A stretch of 64,000 bases of DNA from Trogon surrucura. Lineage: Eukaryota > Chordata > Aves > Trogoniformes > Trogonidae. Below are positions 46,310 to 57,829 of this stretch, piece after piece (within the stretch, counting starts at the first letter, position 1; every line of letters starts with the position of its first letter). The position numbers and the translations under genes were made by a program. Where the stretch lies: NCBI GenBank assembly GCA_020746105.1, contig CM036626.1, forward strand, positions 20,821,001 through 20,885,000. Reading direction: 5' to 3'. Under the pieces are notes generated by a model. It was not told where the DNA came from, did not search any database, and was given only the letters and a program-made list of their open reading frames with translations.

Positions 46310-46842
46310 CTCAGGGGGCTGGACCCGCTCTCCTGGGAGAGAACTCCCGAGGGAGTTCGGCCTGGAGAAAGATCCGGGTAGACCTGATAGCGGCCTGCCA
46401 GTGATTCAGTAGTTAGAACCTAAGATTAATCGAACCCATTTTTCACTGAAGTGGGGTTATTCAAAGACAATTTTCAGGGGGATATGAGCCCTCAGCTTTA
46501 AAGTGCTCTCTGTTTTAAGTGCTCTGTGTTTCTTACTAAACAGCAGCCTAAAGGGGCTACAGCAAGGAGCAGGAGGGAGTCGGAGCATAGCGATAGGACA
46601 AGGGGTGATGGTTTCAAATTGGAGTAGATTTAGATGAGATGTTAGGAGGAAATTCTTCCCTCTGAGAGTGGTGAGGCACTGGCACAGGCTGCCCGGAGGA
46701 GCTGTGGCAGCCCCATCCCCGGAGGTGTCCACAGGTTGGAGGAGGCTTGGAGCAGCCTGGGCTGGCGGGAGGCGTCCCTGCCCGTGGGACATCGAGATGA
46801 TCTTCGAGCTCCCTCCCAACCCAAACCATTCTGTGATTCACA
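46310..46842 (+). mobile_element. Older CR1 copy, plus strand, interrupted by about 145 bp
   Basis: The 5' piece (to about 46402) has 'ttcggcctggagaaagatcc' and 'agacctgatagcggcctgcc'. The 3' piece (from about 46546) has 'gcatagcgataggacaaggg', 'ttaggaggaaattcttccct', 'gtgaggcactggcacaggct' and the tail 'ccaaaccattctgtgattca'. The two pieces are consecutive in CR1, so about 145 bp of non-CR1 sequence separates them. It belongs to a different subfamily from the intronic copies, with a different 3' end. Confidence 0.85.
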
Positions 46843-47879
46843 GAGGAATCAAGAGCAGGGCAGCGTACTGAAGATGTGCATGGGTTATTGAGATAAATGT
46901 CTGGAAGGAAAGTTCAACCACGGTGCTTTCCACGTCCTAAGGAATCTTAATGGAGGGCAGCATCCAAAAAACCCAACATGGAGAGCGTGGCAGCAAGCAG
47001 CGAGTCCAGAGTCCACCGGAGAACGTTTCTGCTGGGGAGGCAATGCTGACGTGACCTCTGCCTGCGCCTGTGTGCTTGCCAAGCAGCTCTGGGCTGGGAC
47101 CAGGCCAATTTTGCAAAGCAAACCAAGCCGCAGAGTTGCATTTTGATAAAATAGGCAGCTAAAAGAGGAGCAAGAGATGCAGCTGCCCCAGCTGGGAAAG
47201 AAGTAGCGACTTTACACTCTTTGGGCATGAGTGTGTTCGCATGAGGGAGGAAGGGAAAGACAGACGGAGGCGGAATGGCACTGAAATGCTGAACTTGGTG
47301 AAATTTGCAGTCAGTCCTTGTGGCTTCTGAGGAACCAAACTCGTGTGAGCAGCAGTCTCCAAAGTTTGCAAGAAGTGAGGTTTCCTTAGTCCCACAGTTT
47401 GCTCACCTCCTTGTCAGGAAACAGAAAAAAAAAAGCATTTAATGAGAACGACAGAGCGCTTGTTTAAAGCGGAGAGCCATCTTCCCCTGAGATTTGCCTT
47501 TGAGTAACCCTACTGAAGTGAAAAATGGGTTCAGTTAATCTTGGGTTGTAACTACTGAATTACAGCAGCGAATTCTGTGAAATAGAACCCGTGTAAGAGC
47601 TGAACTAAAATTTTAAAGAAAGTTTTAACTTCAATTTCTGAGCCTAAGTGTTACCAGAGGCGTACAAGTAAAGGAGAATACTGAGACCTTTGCTGGGATG
47701 CACAACTGCAGGGTGCAGAGGCTGCTGCTGAGCCGCTGGAGGTCAGCCCTGGGTTGACCTGGAGGTCCATCGAACAGGTCTGCAAATATTTTACAGTCGG
47801 GGTGTAATGGAGGAGATAAATCTTTATACAACCATATGTTTCATATAACAAGACACAGCCACTTCTCCTCCGCGTCCAG

Positions 47880-48270
47880 CTATGATGAATGTTCTTGTTT
47901 GGGTAAAGTTGTGCCCTTCAAAAGTCTGTCTTGAAATGAGTATCGCAGGTTGGATTAAAAATTGCATGCCCTTTCTTCTGAGCGTGGCCCGCATAGCAAA
48001 ATAAATCTGACAGATAATTGGCTCGCTAATAAGTGCAGTTAAGCAGTATGGGGGCTTAGTTTTATCAGAGTTTATTGGTAAAAACTACAGAATATTTTAT
48101 GAAGCTGGCTTCAGGGTAATGAAATGATTGATAGTTTTGTAGAGGAATGCCATGGGGATCCTCCTTTTGTTTCCTGGCTCAGAAGGCTTATGCTGTTTTT
48201 CAGTGCAAAGGAATTCGTTTGGCTCCTCTTTGTTACTTACAATTACTTAATGAACCCTTCCCTCCAGGGA
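47880..48270. promoter_or_regulatory. Possible conserved noncoding element
   Basis: Unique AT-rich sequence with many homeodomain-like TAAT/ATTA cores, a GATAA-like site (ctgacagataattgg) and no repeat or coding signal. It has the texture of vertebrate conserved noncoding elements, but conservation cannot be seen from one sequence. Confidence 0.2.
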
Positions 48271-51200
48271 TGTTTGTGTGATGGTCCCACTTGAAGAACC
48301 TCACCAGCAGGTCAGCGTTTACATCAAAGCTGGTCAAAATACAGCCGTTTGTTAAGAATGCGGTGAGAAATCAGTCACAATCGAAGAAAAATTATTCATC
48401 GTGCTTGCCCTGTGGACTCTGAAAATGCTATAGCCCCATGCTGGCGTCGTCCCCAGTGCTGTGGGGAAGCTGTAGGAGGTGTCATGATTCCACAGAGACA
48501 TTTTCTTTTACTTCTGTGTGGCTGGTGCTCCTCTCGTTGGGAGTAGGGATCGAGAATCGACCTGAGCCCTGTCCACCCATTTTTCAGAGCGCTTCGTGAT
48601 GATTAACTTCTGCAGGGACTCTAGCAAGCTGGTTTTAGGGCACGGTTTCCATTAAAGAGAAACATTTTCTGGAAATACAGTACCTGTATGTTAATTTGGT
48701 CATCATGTTAAAGAGACGGGGAACCGTTGTGCCATTGTCACTGCCCAGAAGTTGAGAAACGGGAATGATTGGTGCGATAATGCATAGACCACCCCTCTAG
48801 TAAAAAGCTCTCTGAAGCAAGTTGTGCACTAATGGGGTGAACCGAGGCAAGGGCGACAAGCAAGAAAGAAGGACGGCTTGCAGGTTGTGGATTCATCAGA
48901 AGGCACAGCATAGAAACATTTGTTAGCACAAAACTGCTGCTGGAACGATCAACCAGGTGTGTTGGGGTTGGGTTGTTTTACAGAAAAAGAAAACTTAATC
49001 TAGTGAGAATCATAAAAAGGTTGTAAAAATCAAAGAGCCGAAGGCTGGAAGGGCTTTGGTGAATATTAGTAAAGACATGCATGCTTTTAAGGACTGAATT
49101 AAAGGCTGTCAGTAAGGTCCCGGAGGAAGCCAGTCGGAGATTTTGCAGCGATTTGAAATGGCTTGAGGTCAGGTCTTCAGGGCCAGGAGCCGCGCCGAGC
49201 ATCAGCTGCCCCGATGAGAGGGCGATGTGGACTGGCACCGAAGACACTTCTGCCCACAGGACACCACAAGAGATTTCGGAGTGGATTTTCCTGCAAGGGA
49301 CAACATAGGAGCAAGAAGAGGCATGGGAGAAGGCGGCAAGCTCAGGAACGGTTGCGAGGGGGACCCGTTGGCAAAGGCCAGCAAGAGCAGCTCCTTCGGC
49401 CCCCCTCTGTCAGTGAAGGTTTTGTCAGTTCCATTTCTGAACTTTGCCCTCTCTCTGTAATTTATCGTTTGTATGATAGCCCTTCTTGCTTGTCTTCACC
49501 TCAGCATTTATCTAGCAGCAGGCGACGATTATCTCGGGGCAGCTCTCTGTGCCTTGACATCCCTTAATTAAACTATGACATTTGCTAAGTACGGAAAAGA
49601 AAAATACTGGAGGAAAAAAAAACCTCATTGCATTCTTATTAGACCACTGTATGCGTGAGACTTTGGGTGCCACGTAGGAGAGCGATGCAAAGGATATTTT
49701 TAATGAGCTTCAGTAAAGGTGCCCTTGATTTTAGTTTGTTCCTAATTGTATGAGCGTTGATCTTGATTCTTCAAGAGGTATTTTACTGTGCACTTAGATA
49801 TCCCTGGCAGACCCGAACATTTTTTCTTTGTCCAGTTTCTAAGAGAGGGAAGAAGTTTCCGCTGGAAAATGGTTTCGGTGAGCAGCATCTTCTGGATCCG
49901 CCCCCATAATTGCCTGCAAATAGGTTCTGCATAAGGAAGAAAGCATGCTGAAGTGATACGTAACGCATGCACTGGGACAGATGAAGTCAAATGCTGACTC
50001 GATGGCCGTGTTTCACTCTTAGCTATCATGTGCAGGGGTGAGGAAAGCTTTAAAAATACGTGAAAGCAGCTGGGGAATCTTGCGGTGCTGTGTAGCTGCA
50101 CGAGCCCAGCTCATGGCTTGAGACTTCCTCACCAGTTCCCTCTCCTTCGTGTTACATCTCCAGTAAGACTGGAAGCCTCGTGGAAGGGCATTTTTGATTT
50201 TATCACTTCAGCGTGCCTTCATTCAGAGTTAGCACCAGGCCTGTCTTAAAAGACCACAGAAAGCTATTTTTCTAATAAAAATTATTTAGTGGTTTTATTA
50301 GTAAAGCAATCAAACAAGACACAAACTCATGGCAGTTTCAAAGCTGCTTTTCGGTTACTCTTGGCACTTTGCTGCTTGACAAATCCAGGAGCAGGGGCCT
50401 CTGAAATCATTGCAAGGGTATGGCATAGCTGTAGCAAATAAAGTTTTTGTTCAGGAGGGATCAAGTCTAGAGGTTTTTCTCTTTCCAGCCATAGGTTGCC
50501 AGTAATGAACCTTACGAGGAGTAGATGGAGCTCACCGAGGGAAGAGCCTTCCCTTCAGGAGGGAGCTCAGGCACTTACAGGCTGCCTTAAATGAATGCTT
50601 CTTCATTCGCCGGAGCCTTCGCTTTGATTTTTAGGGGCAGCTGGCATCAAGACAATCCTGGAGAATAGTCTGTAGTAGAGAACAGCCGTACTTAGGCTGT
50701 GAACCTTCCTCTCCCCAGCAGGAGCACAGGATAAAACCTGCTGAGACGTCCTTGGTACCCTGCCACGAGCTCCCTTCTCCGGGGCCTTTTCATCTTCCCT
50801 TCCATGAATATTAACAGCGGTTCTTGCACTCTGAAGAACTGCTGTGCAAAAATACACCCAGATGTGCCTCCTCGAGCCTTGGTGACATTCGCGCAGCCTC
50901 ACTGAGTTCAGTTCCCCAGTGAGGCTGCTCTGTCAGACCCCGACGGTCCGTTGTTTTGCGACGAAGCCGTGTCTCCACTTAGCCCGTCGACATTTAGGAC
51001 ACTTGAGCAATCGAATACACCGGTGACTTCTTGCCATTATTGAACTAGGTTGAACTTAATCAGCAGCCGTGGAGAGGACACCGTTTACAGACCTGCACCT
51101 GGGAGTGCCGGCTGTTTGGAGGTCACGGGCAGGAGGGAATGCCAGCCTGGGCTTCAGGTCTTCCCTGGTGAGAGGTTTACAACAGGCAGGAGGGAAAAAA

Positions 51201-51728
51201 AAAATAAAAAATGAATCCTGGAGCTTCAGATATTCCCCCAGATAATGTTCGAGCATAGTGGAAGGGAGTTGCAATTCTGCCATTCGGCGTGTGTCTGCAG
51301 TTCATTAATCATGACTCAGTGGAAAACCTCATTTTTATTGGTGTGAGCAAGTGCTATCAAGGGGCAGGTCTGCTGCTGAGGGTAACGTCCTGCCAGCGAG
51401 GTACGGATTGAACCTTTAGAGGGCTGTTGTGAAAGCAGTTTTGTTCCATTGTCTTCTGGGTGTTTATTTGCTTTTTTTGCCTTTTTTTTTTTTTTCTGTA
51501 GCTGTCTGCCGATTACTCCGATTAAATTACTTGGGGAATAAATCACTGCCCTCTAGAAAGTCCCTAATCAAACAGATAAGTCCTGCATTTCACCCTTGCC
51601 TCTCTCACTCCCACACATGACTTTGCATGTGAATCTTTAAGACCTGTATGCCCTATATTTTTTCACTCTAATGCTGCAATTAATCACATTACATAACCAG
51701 CCTACTGCTGTTTCTAATTAAATTTTTC

Positions 51729-51741
51729 GGGGGGGGGGGGG
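51729..51741 (+). repeat. Poly-G run (G13)
   Basis: Homopolymer G run inside a longer G/A-rich stretch (to about 51780). It could form a G-quadruplex. Confidence 0.8.
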
Positions 51742-52242
51742 AGACGGGGAGGAGGGAGGGCAGGGGGGGGAGGAAGAAAGAACCCTGCGTTTAAACACCG
51801 TGAAGGGTCTGTCTTGAAATGACAATGCCAGGAAGCGGCGAGGGAAGAAGGCTCCCTCCATCCTCCTCGCACCCCCGGGAGCTGCGGCGCAGGCCCCGTC
51901 TTATGCAACATCCCACGCCGGGGTCTGACTCACGCGCACTTACCTCACCGGGGACAGGCTAAAAATAGGGTTTCATTCTTAACTCCGCACAGCCGGCCTT
52001 CTCTGCCTCGCTTCCAAGAAGACCCTTGACGGGATTAAAATTAGAGCCAAGCCCTGCGCTTTTGTTTCCTGCCGGAGATGTCTGCGCTGCGCCCTTAACG
52101 CCGCGTTGTTTCGCTGGCGTTGGAGCGACGCTGGCGGGGGGGCAGAGAGAGGAGACACGGTCTTTCGCTCGCGTTATTTGCCCACCCGTTTCCAGACAGG
52201 GTGCCACAAAGAATATATCTGTGGCTTTTAAAACGTTGAACA

Positions 52243-52315
52243 CTAGTCTGCACTTTCGATCCTTCTGCAGCCGCCACAACGTGGCGGCTGCAGAAGGATC
52301 GAAAGTGCAGACTAG
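52243..52315. repeat. Inverted repeat, 35-bp arms, 3-nt spacer
   Basis: Arms 52243-52277 and 52281-52315 are perfect reverse complements around the spacer aac; the inner parts read CTGCAGCCGCCAC and GTGGCGGCTGCAG. Pairing fails immediately outside the arms. No mobile element or gene explains it. The transcript of either strand would fold into a near-perfect hairpin. Confidence 0.97.
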
Positions 52316-52541
52316 CATCTCAATAGTCAGGCAGCGCGTAAACTTGGAGAAAAATCTACTCTCCATCACTCTCATAAATTTTCTGCCTGACCCAAAGAAG
52401 AATTGCTGAGGCTGCGGGTCGGTGCGGTCGGTGCAGGGCTGCTTCCCCTTTGCTTTCTCAGCACGTGAGCCTTTGGCCGAGAGTCGTTTAAGAAGGATCT
52501 GGAGATGGTTTTCTCTACAAATTCTGTCTCAATCTGAGAGT

Positions 52542-52564
52542 AAAAAAAAAAAAAAAAAAAAAAA
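52542..52564 (+). repeat. Poly-A tract (A23)
   Basis: Uninterrupted A run. No recognisable gene copy upstream. Confidence 0.8.
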
Positions 52565-53334
52565 GGTGTGTAAAGCCATACTCGTTTTGCTTCTGTCTGC
52601 CTTTTTCAAAACATCGGTTTATAGGTTATGCTACTTGGAGTTTGAGGTTTTGGCCCATCCGTTGGGATGAACGAAGGGAACCGGAGGCTCTTCTATAGAA
52701 GCGTTAACCCAGGGTGTTTGCTGCCCTTATTTAACCTGTTGGACACACTCTTTGTAGGTTTACCATAACGACCAAGTTCCTTAAACTTAAATCCTGTGCT
52801 TGGGGAGATCCGTGACCATTCATTGATTCCAGAGCTGACTTCGCAGCGCGTTTGCAAGGAATTTTAATCGGCTTATAACGAACATATCTGCTTCCTAAAA
52901 GCCACGCAAAGACCTGTCTTCTTTAACTTTCTGCTCCTCCCTGAGGGCACAAGCAAGGTACTCGTGGCCCGGTTATTTTGCCTCGGGCTTTCGATGCTTG
53001 CGACAGCTGTAAGCTCAGCCCTCGTCCTGCAGCTGTGCAGGGCCTGGGAGCATCAACATCATTCACTTTGTTTATTTTTTTGCCTCACAACAGCCTGGAG
53101 AGATGCGCGGAGGAGAAGGGCGGCTTGGAGAACAGCTCAGGGGATGATGGCAGCACCTCAGGTGCCCCATCACATTGTCACGGGGGGAATCTGAGCTTCT
53201 GCTTCACAGAACAAGAGTTCAGCAAAGGGATTTTGTGAGGGGAGGTGGCAGGAGGTTTTTGGATGGCTGAGGTGTTTCCCTGGTTGCTGCTCAATTGAAA
53301 TCACCTGTTGGACATGATTGAGAAAGAATGCAAA

Positions 53335-53600
53335 TGACCTTGCAGGAAAGCCCAGGGAAGAGGAAGGAGAGGCTGGTTAACTGTGAGAAAGAGAACCTGA
53401 TAACAAAGGAGAGGAAGGAATAAGAGAGAGAGAAGAAATATTTAAGGAAGCCAGCACCTTATGAAAAATAAGAATAAAGGGCAGCAGCAATTAAAAAAAA
53501 AAAAAAGCAAAAAGTTTAAATATGCAAGGGAGCAAAGCTCATAGACAAGAGGCCAGACAGAAGGAGGAAAGTGAAGAGAGAGGAGGAGGTGATTTATGAA
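53335..53600 (+). repeat. Purine-rich tract
   Basis: About 265 bp dominated by A and G on the plus strand (for example aggaataagagagagagaag), including an A14-type run near 53491. No gene is recognised. Such tracts can adopt triplex structure. Confidence 0.6.
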
Positions 53601-56262
53601 ACAGAATAGGAAAGCCAGCCTCCTGCAGCCTGCATTTTAACAGCATGGCCATGGTGCGTGTCCTACCTCCCTGCAGCAGTGCAGGGAAGGGTGTAGCTGA
53701 GGGATGCTTCTTTGGAAGTGCTGATGCCTAATTATTGCTTCCTCTTATTTGGGACAAGTGTTTTAAATTTGCATTCTGCCCTGAGAAGCATTGCTCTCTC
53801 TAATAATTTCAAGCCTTGGTTTGGAGCTGGAAGAAGGAGATTTCTGAGTAGCATGAAAGTAAGTCGTGGGCCTTGGAGGTGGGAGCAGGAATTGCACGAG
53901 TGTGTCAGGAGCTGAGTGCTGGGGTTTGTCGTTTCTTTAATGCTGTTTGGTGGTCAGGAGAGAAACCTCTGGCTGTGCCTGCCTGGCCATCACCTGAGGG
54001 TTGGTGGAGACTCTCTCCTTCATGTCTGATCTTCATACTTATTCACTGGGGGCCACGCTCTCTGTTCTTCTGCGTTGGTTGTGCTGTTCCATGTGATGTA
54101 ACACAAAACTCAACCAGCCAGAGAGCCCCACAGGAGAATTTCTGTTTACATAAAACTAAGAGAAGTAGCACCCGAAGGCAGTTTGTTGTGATGGAAGGGG
54201 TAGAAAGTGGAGGAGCAGGACTGTCAGCACTGGCAAAGCCTGTGAGTTTGATGTGACCGACTACAGACTGGTTTGCAAAGGTTGTAGATGTGAGAGTGGC
54301 ATCCTTGGCGCCGCAGTTTTCACAGCGTCGAGACAGAAATCGAGGAGGTGAAGCTTCCCAGCACAGCCCAGCGGGTGCCCTCCCGTGGGGACACCAGGGC
54401 TGGGAGCCCCGTGGCAGACCGTAGCCCAACGCTGGGTGTTGGTAGCCCAGCTCTGCGCGTAGCCCTGCTGGGCTATTTTATTTTTCTCGCAGAGAAAGGA
54501 GAGTGATATTCTCCTGGTTTTGTGGTGATCGACAGGGAAGCAGCATGGCCCTGATGCCCCTCTGATTTTAGCCTAGAGAGCTCCCAGGCACTTTTGCCAG
54601 GTCTTGCTCTGATCTGTGCGTGTCTCCTGCGCAGATCCCACTCTCCCCAGTTTCCTAACTGGGCCATTAAATAAACAAACACGGCATAAATCCAGCGTGG
54701 GCAGTAAACTTCTCAAGCTGGAGAGCCCAGAGAAATCGTGTTGCTGGGGGTGTTTCTGCGCTGTAATTTCAGGCCAAGGGAGGGAGTTTGAAGCTAATGC
54801 GAGGAGTGGGGGCAAGCTGATGCAAGGCTGAAAAAGAGGGGAGAGGCAAAAGCAGGGCAATTCTTTAATTCCTTTTTATTATGCATTGGGCTCCTTAATG
54901 CAATTCGTCCAAATCCCATGGGGCATGACCCAGAGGGACGTGGTTAGGGGGGCCGTGCGTGTGACACCCTGGTTTCTGCAAACGGTTAGCCAGCGTCATG
55001 CTGGGTGGTGCAGGCAGCTGGGGAGGGGGGGACCGAGGTAGCTTGGCTGTGGGTCCCTCTCCCTGTGCTAGACAACGTCCAAGCACACAACCAGGGCTTT
55101 GCAGCCCCTCCAGACTCGGGGACTCGAGCCACTGATGCCGAAACCATCGCACGGGGCGAGGGGGTTACACACGCGTGGGTGATCTGTAGAGGTTTGCGTG
55201 AGCCGTGTGGGTGAACCCCATCGGATAGGGAAGGCCGAGCAGTAGCCAAGTGGTTAATCTGCCGATGGGGTTGGTGTTTGGGCCTCTCCCATCCCGCTGC
55301 GAGGTCTGCGCTGGAGGGTTTGGGGGATTGTCAGCTGATGGCTTTGTTGCCTGTGGTCTGGTTGAGCAACGTGCTCAGACATTAGCTCCTTGCTGGGTAA
55401 GTGAGTCTGCAGACGTTGCTGCGAGTAGAGATCTTGTTATAAGCACTCGGTGGGGAAATAGGCTACTAGCCCCCCAGAAATAGCAGCCAGTTCTCCCAAA
55501 CTCTGTTTGTGACTTGAAGGGAAGGAGGATATTTTGGGAGTACAACACACACATGAAATTAATCTCTGGCACCTGCGTGGTCTTGCTTGCTCTGCTGCTG
55601 TTACACAGCGCTCACACACGGAGCTCCTGAGTTGGTTCTGCTCTCAGCAGTACAAAGCAAATCACCCTGGAGCAGATTTTACTCAAAGCAAATATTCGCA
55701 AGAAGTCTTCATTCACATCTGTACAGCGAGCACTCGCACTTGCTCTAATGGCACTCCGGGAGGGTTGCTGCTATTTTTCTGCAGAGAAGCCCATTTTTCC
55801 TTTCCCCTTTTACAGTAATGGGATCACTGTTCAGCTCTGTGAAGGTGTTTGTCCATCCAGGAGCTGAGCTCTGAGCATGGTGGCCATCATCTGCAGGACT
55901 GTCACCTGGCAGGGGGAAAGCCCAGCCCAGTACTACGTGGCCTGCACAAAATCTGAGAGCCCTGATCGATTGGCTTTGTTTTGCTTGAGGATTCATGCCT
56001 TGCCCAAGCTTGCAGGCACAAGTCAAGTCGTTTGGATGTGGAGGAAGGGTGCTTCTGATCGAAGCCGATATATCTAGGGCTGGTGCTTGATCCTGAGAAA
56101 CGCTGCTGGTTGTAATTAGGAGAAGCACCCAAAAGCATTGCTGCTGGCAATGAAATACTGGAATGTATGACTCGTAGAGGGGGAAAACCAAAAACCTTTC
56201 ACTGGGGTTTGAGATACGGTGAGCACAACAGCAAATCTTGGGATTTGCATCGATCCAGGATA

Positions 56263-56289
56263 ATTTTCCTATTTAGAAAATAGGAAAAT
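56263..56289. repeat. Inverted repeat, 12-bp arms, 3-nt spacer
   Basis: attttcctattt (56263-56274), spacer aga, aaataggaaaat (56278-56289). Perfect arms with the same spacer length as the repeat at 52243. Confidence 0.85.
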
Positions 56290-56885
56290 GTGTTTAGATG
56301 ACAGTGGAAAGCTTCTGCAGGCAGCACGTTGTGTTCATTTAATATGACATGCATAGAAACCCGAATTGGAATCTCAGAAAAAAAACCCACAGAAGTGTTT
56401 CTCCATCTTTTCCTAATCCTCTGAAGGGTAAACTGAAAGCTCTTGCTGAGGGAGGAACGTGCTTAAAGGTTGTAAATTAACTTGTGAAGTCTCCTTTCCG
56501 AGGAGCTCAAACTTCAGCCCACATTTCCAAGTCTTCTCCTCTCAACTTTTGTCCTTTTGTCCACTTCCCTGACTTTTGTCCCTAGAATGAGGATTGTTCT
56601 GCATCAAGTGAGACAGAGATGAGGCTTAGAACATTTCACTCCCACTTGCAAATACACTCATGGAGTACGTGGGGTTTTTCTCTTCTGGCCCTGCCACAGG
56701 ACTCTCACTGGGTGGATTTGGCTGTGCAGGTGTCAGAGCCTTGAGCTCCAAAACCTGCCTGGTTTCACCTGGTTCCCCGGGGCTCCCTGTGAGGAACAAG
56801 GATGTTCTGGCACCAGTTGCTTGCTCAGCCCTTGTGATTCAACTGTTCATGCTGTAGTAAAGCCATAAGTTTAATATCTTACTTA

Positions 56886-57378
56886 CAGAATCATAGAATG
56901 TTGGGGGCTGGAAGGCACCTCCAGAGATCACCCAGTGCCACCCCCTGCCAGAGCAGGGTCACCCAGGGCAGCCCCACAGGAACGCGTCCAGGCGGGTTGG
57001 AAAGTCTCCAGAGCAGGAGACTCCACACCCTCTCTGGGCAGCCTGGGCCAGGGCTCCAGCATCCACACAGGGAAGAAGCTTCTCCTCATGTCGAGCTGGA
57101 ACTTCCCATGTTCTAACTTAAACCCATTATTCCTTGTTCTGTTGCTGGACATCACTGGGAAGAGATTGTCCCCTTTCCCCTTGACCCCCACCCCTCAGAT
57201 ATTTCTATACGTAATAAGGTCCCCTCTCAGCCATCTCCTGTCAAGGCTGAACAGCCCCAGTTCTCTCAGTCTCTTCACAGCAGAGATGTTCAGTCCCTTG
57301 ACCACCCTCGTAGCTCTCCCTTGGACTCTCTCCAGTAGGTCCCTGTCTCTTGACTTGGGGAGCCCAAAACTGGATAGC
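56886..57378 (-). mobile_element. CR1 non-LTR retrotransposon, 5'-truncated, minus strand
   Basis: Starts at its 3' end with 'agaatcatagaatgttgg' and continues through 'ccaccccctgccagagcagg', 'gggcagcctgggccagggct', 'ctcagccatctcctgtcaag' and 'ttggactctctccagtaggt'. The minus strand translates to a CR1 ORF2 C-terminus (DRTRNNG-like text, LPREGVESPALETF), but with more changes than the intronic copies, so it looks older. An inverted repeat (57392-57449) lies directly beyond its 5' end. Confidence 0.9.
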
Positions 57379-57391
57379 TATACTATACTTA

Positions 57392-57449
57392 GCTGCTCTA
57401 TTTCAATTAAAGAGAAATCTATCTGAATGAGATTTCTCTTCAGAGCAGC
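57392..57449. repeat. Nested inverted repeat next to CR1
   Basis: Inner arms aagagaaatct (57410-57420) and agatttctctt (57430-57440) surround a 9-nt loop. Outer arms gctgctct (57392-57399) and agagcagc (57442-57449) extend the hairpin after a 10-nt bulge on one side. It starts about 14 bp beyond the CR1 5' truncation point. Confidence 0.8.
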
Positions 57450-57797
57450 AGAACAGTTGCAAAGGAAGGACCTGTGGGTCCCAGCCCTGTGGCCTCACTA
57501 ACTGCCTGCCCTCGGTCACCTGCACGCAAGTGGCCGGCCGAGAGGGAGCCGGCAAGTTGTCCGGGTTCGGGCTTCTGCAAGGAAGTTGGCGATACTCTCT
57601 TGAAATTCATCTGGTGAGGGCGCAGAGTCAGTCTGGATTTCTCTAATGGTGTTCTAGCCAGAGTCTTCAAGCAAATATGTACTTTTGCATCATAACAGCT
57701 GTTTGCCCTTTCTGCCAGTTTCTAACACTTGTGGTTCGCTGGTTTGGCTTTAGTACCTACTTCCATCCAGTGTAAAAAAAATCCCAACCGTGTTCTG

Positions 57798-57829
57798 TTT
57801 TCTTTCTTTCTTTCTTTTTTTTTTTTTTT
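57798..57829 (+). repeat. TTTC microsatellite and poly-T
   Basis: Four to five tttc units running into a T14-type tract. Simple repeat. Confidence 0.85.

Larger units (their letters stand above)
46843..56885. other. Intergenic region, central part
   Basis: About 10 kb without a recognisable gene. Contains the possible conserved element at 47880, the 35-bp-arm inverted repeat, a G13 run, an A23 run, the purine-rich tract and the 12-bp hairpin. No BHLHE40 coding sequence or other known neighbour is present. Confidence 0.7.

Noticed and set aside
46420..46445. tRNA-like B box on the minus strand (near 'aatcgaaccc')
   Set aside because: No matching A box or cloverleaf pairing at the right distance.
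55745..56191. 148-codon minus-strand frame
   Set aside because: No recognisable domain and no splice or promoter support.
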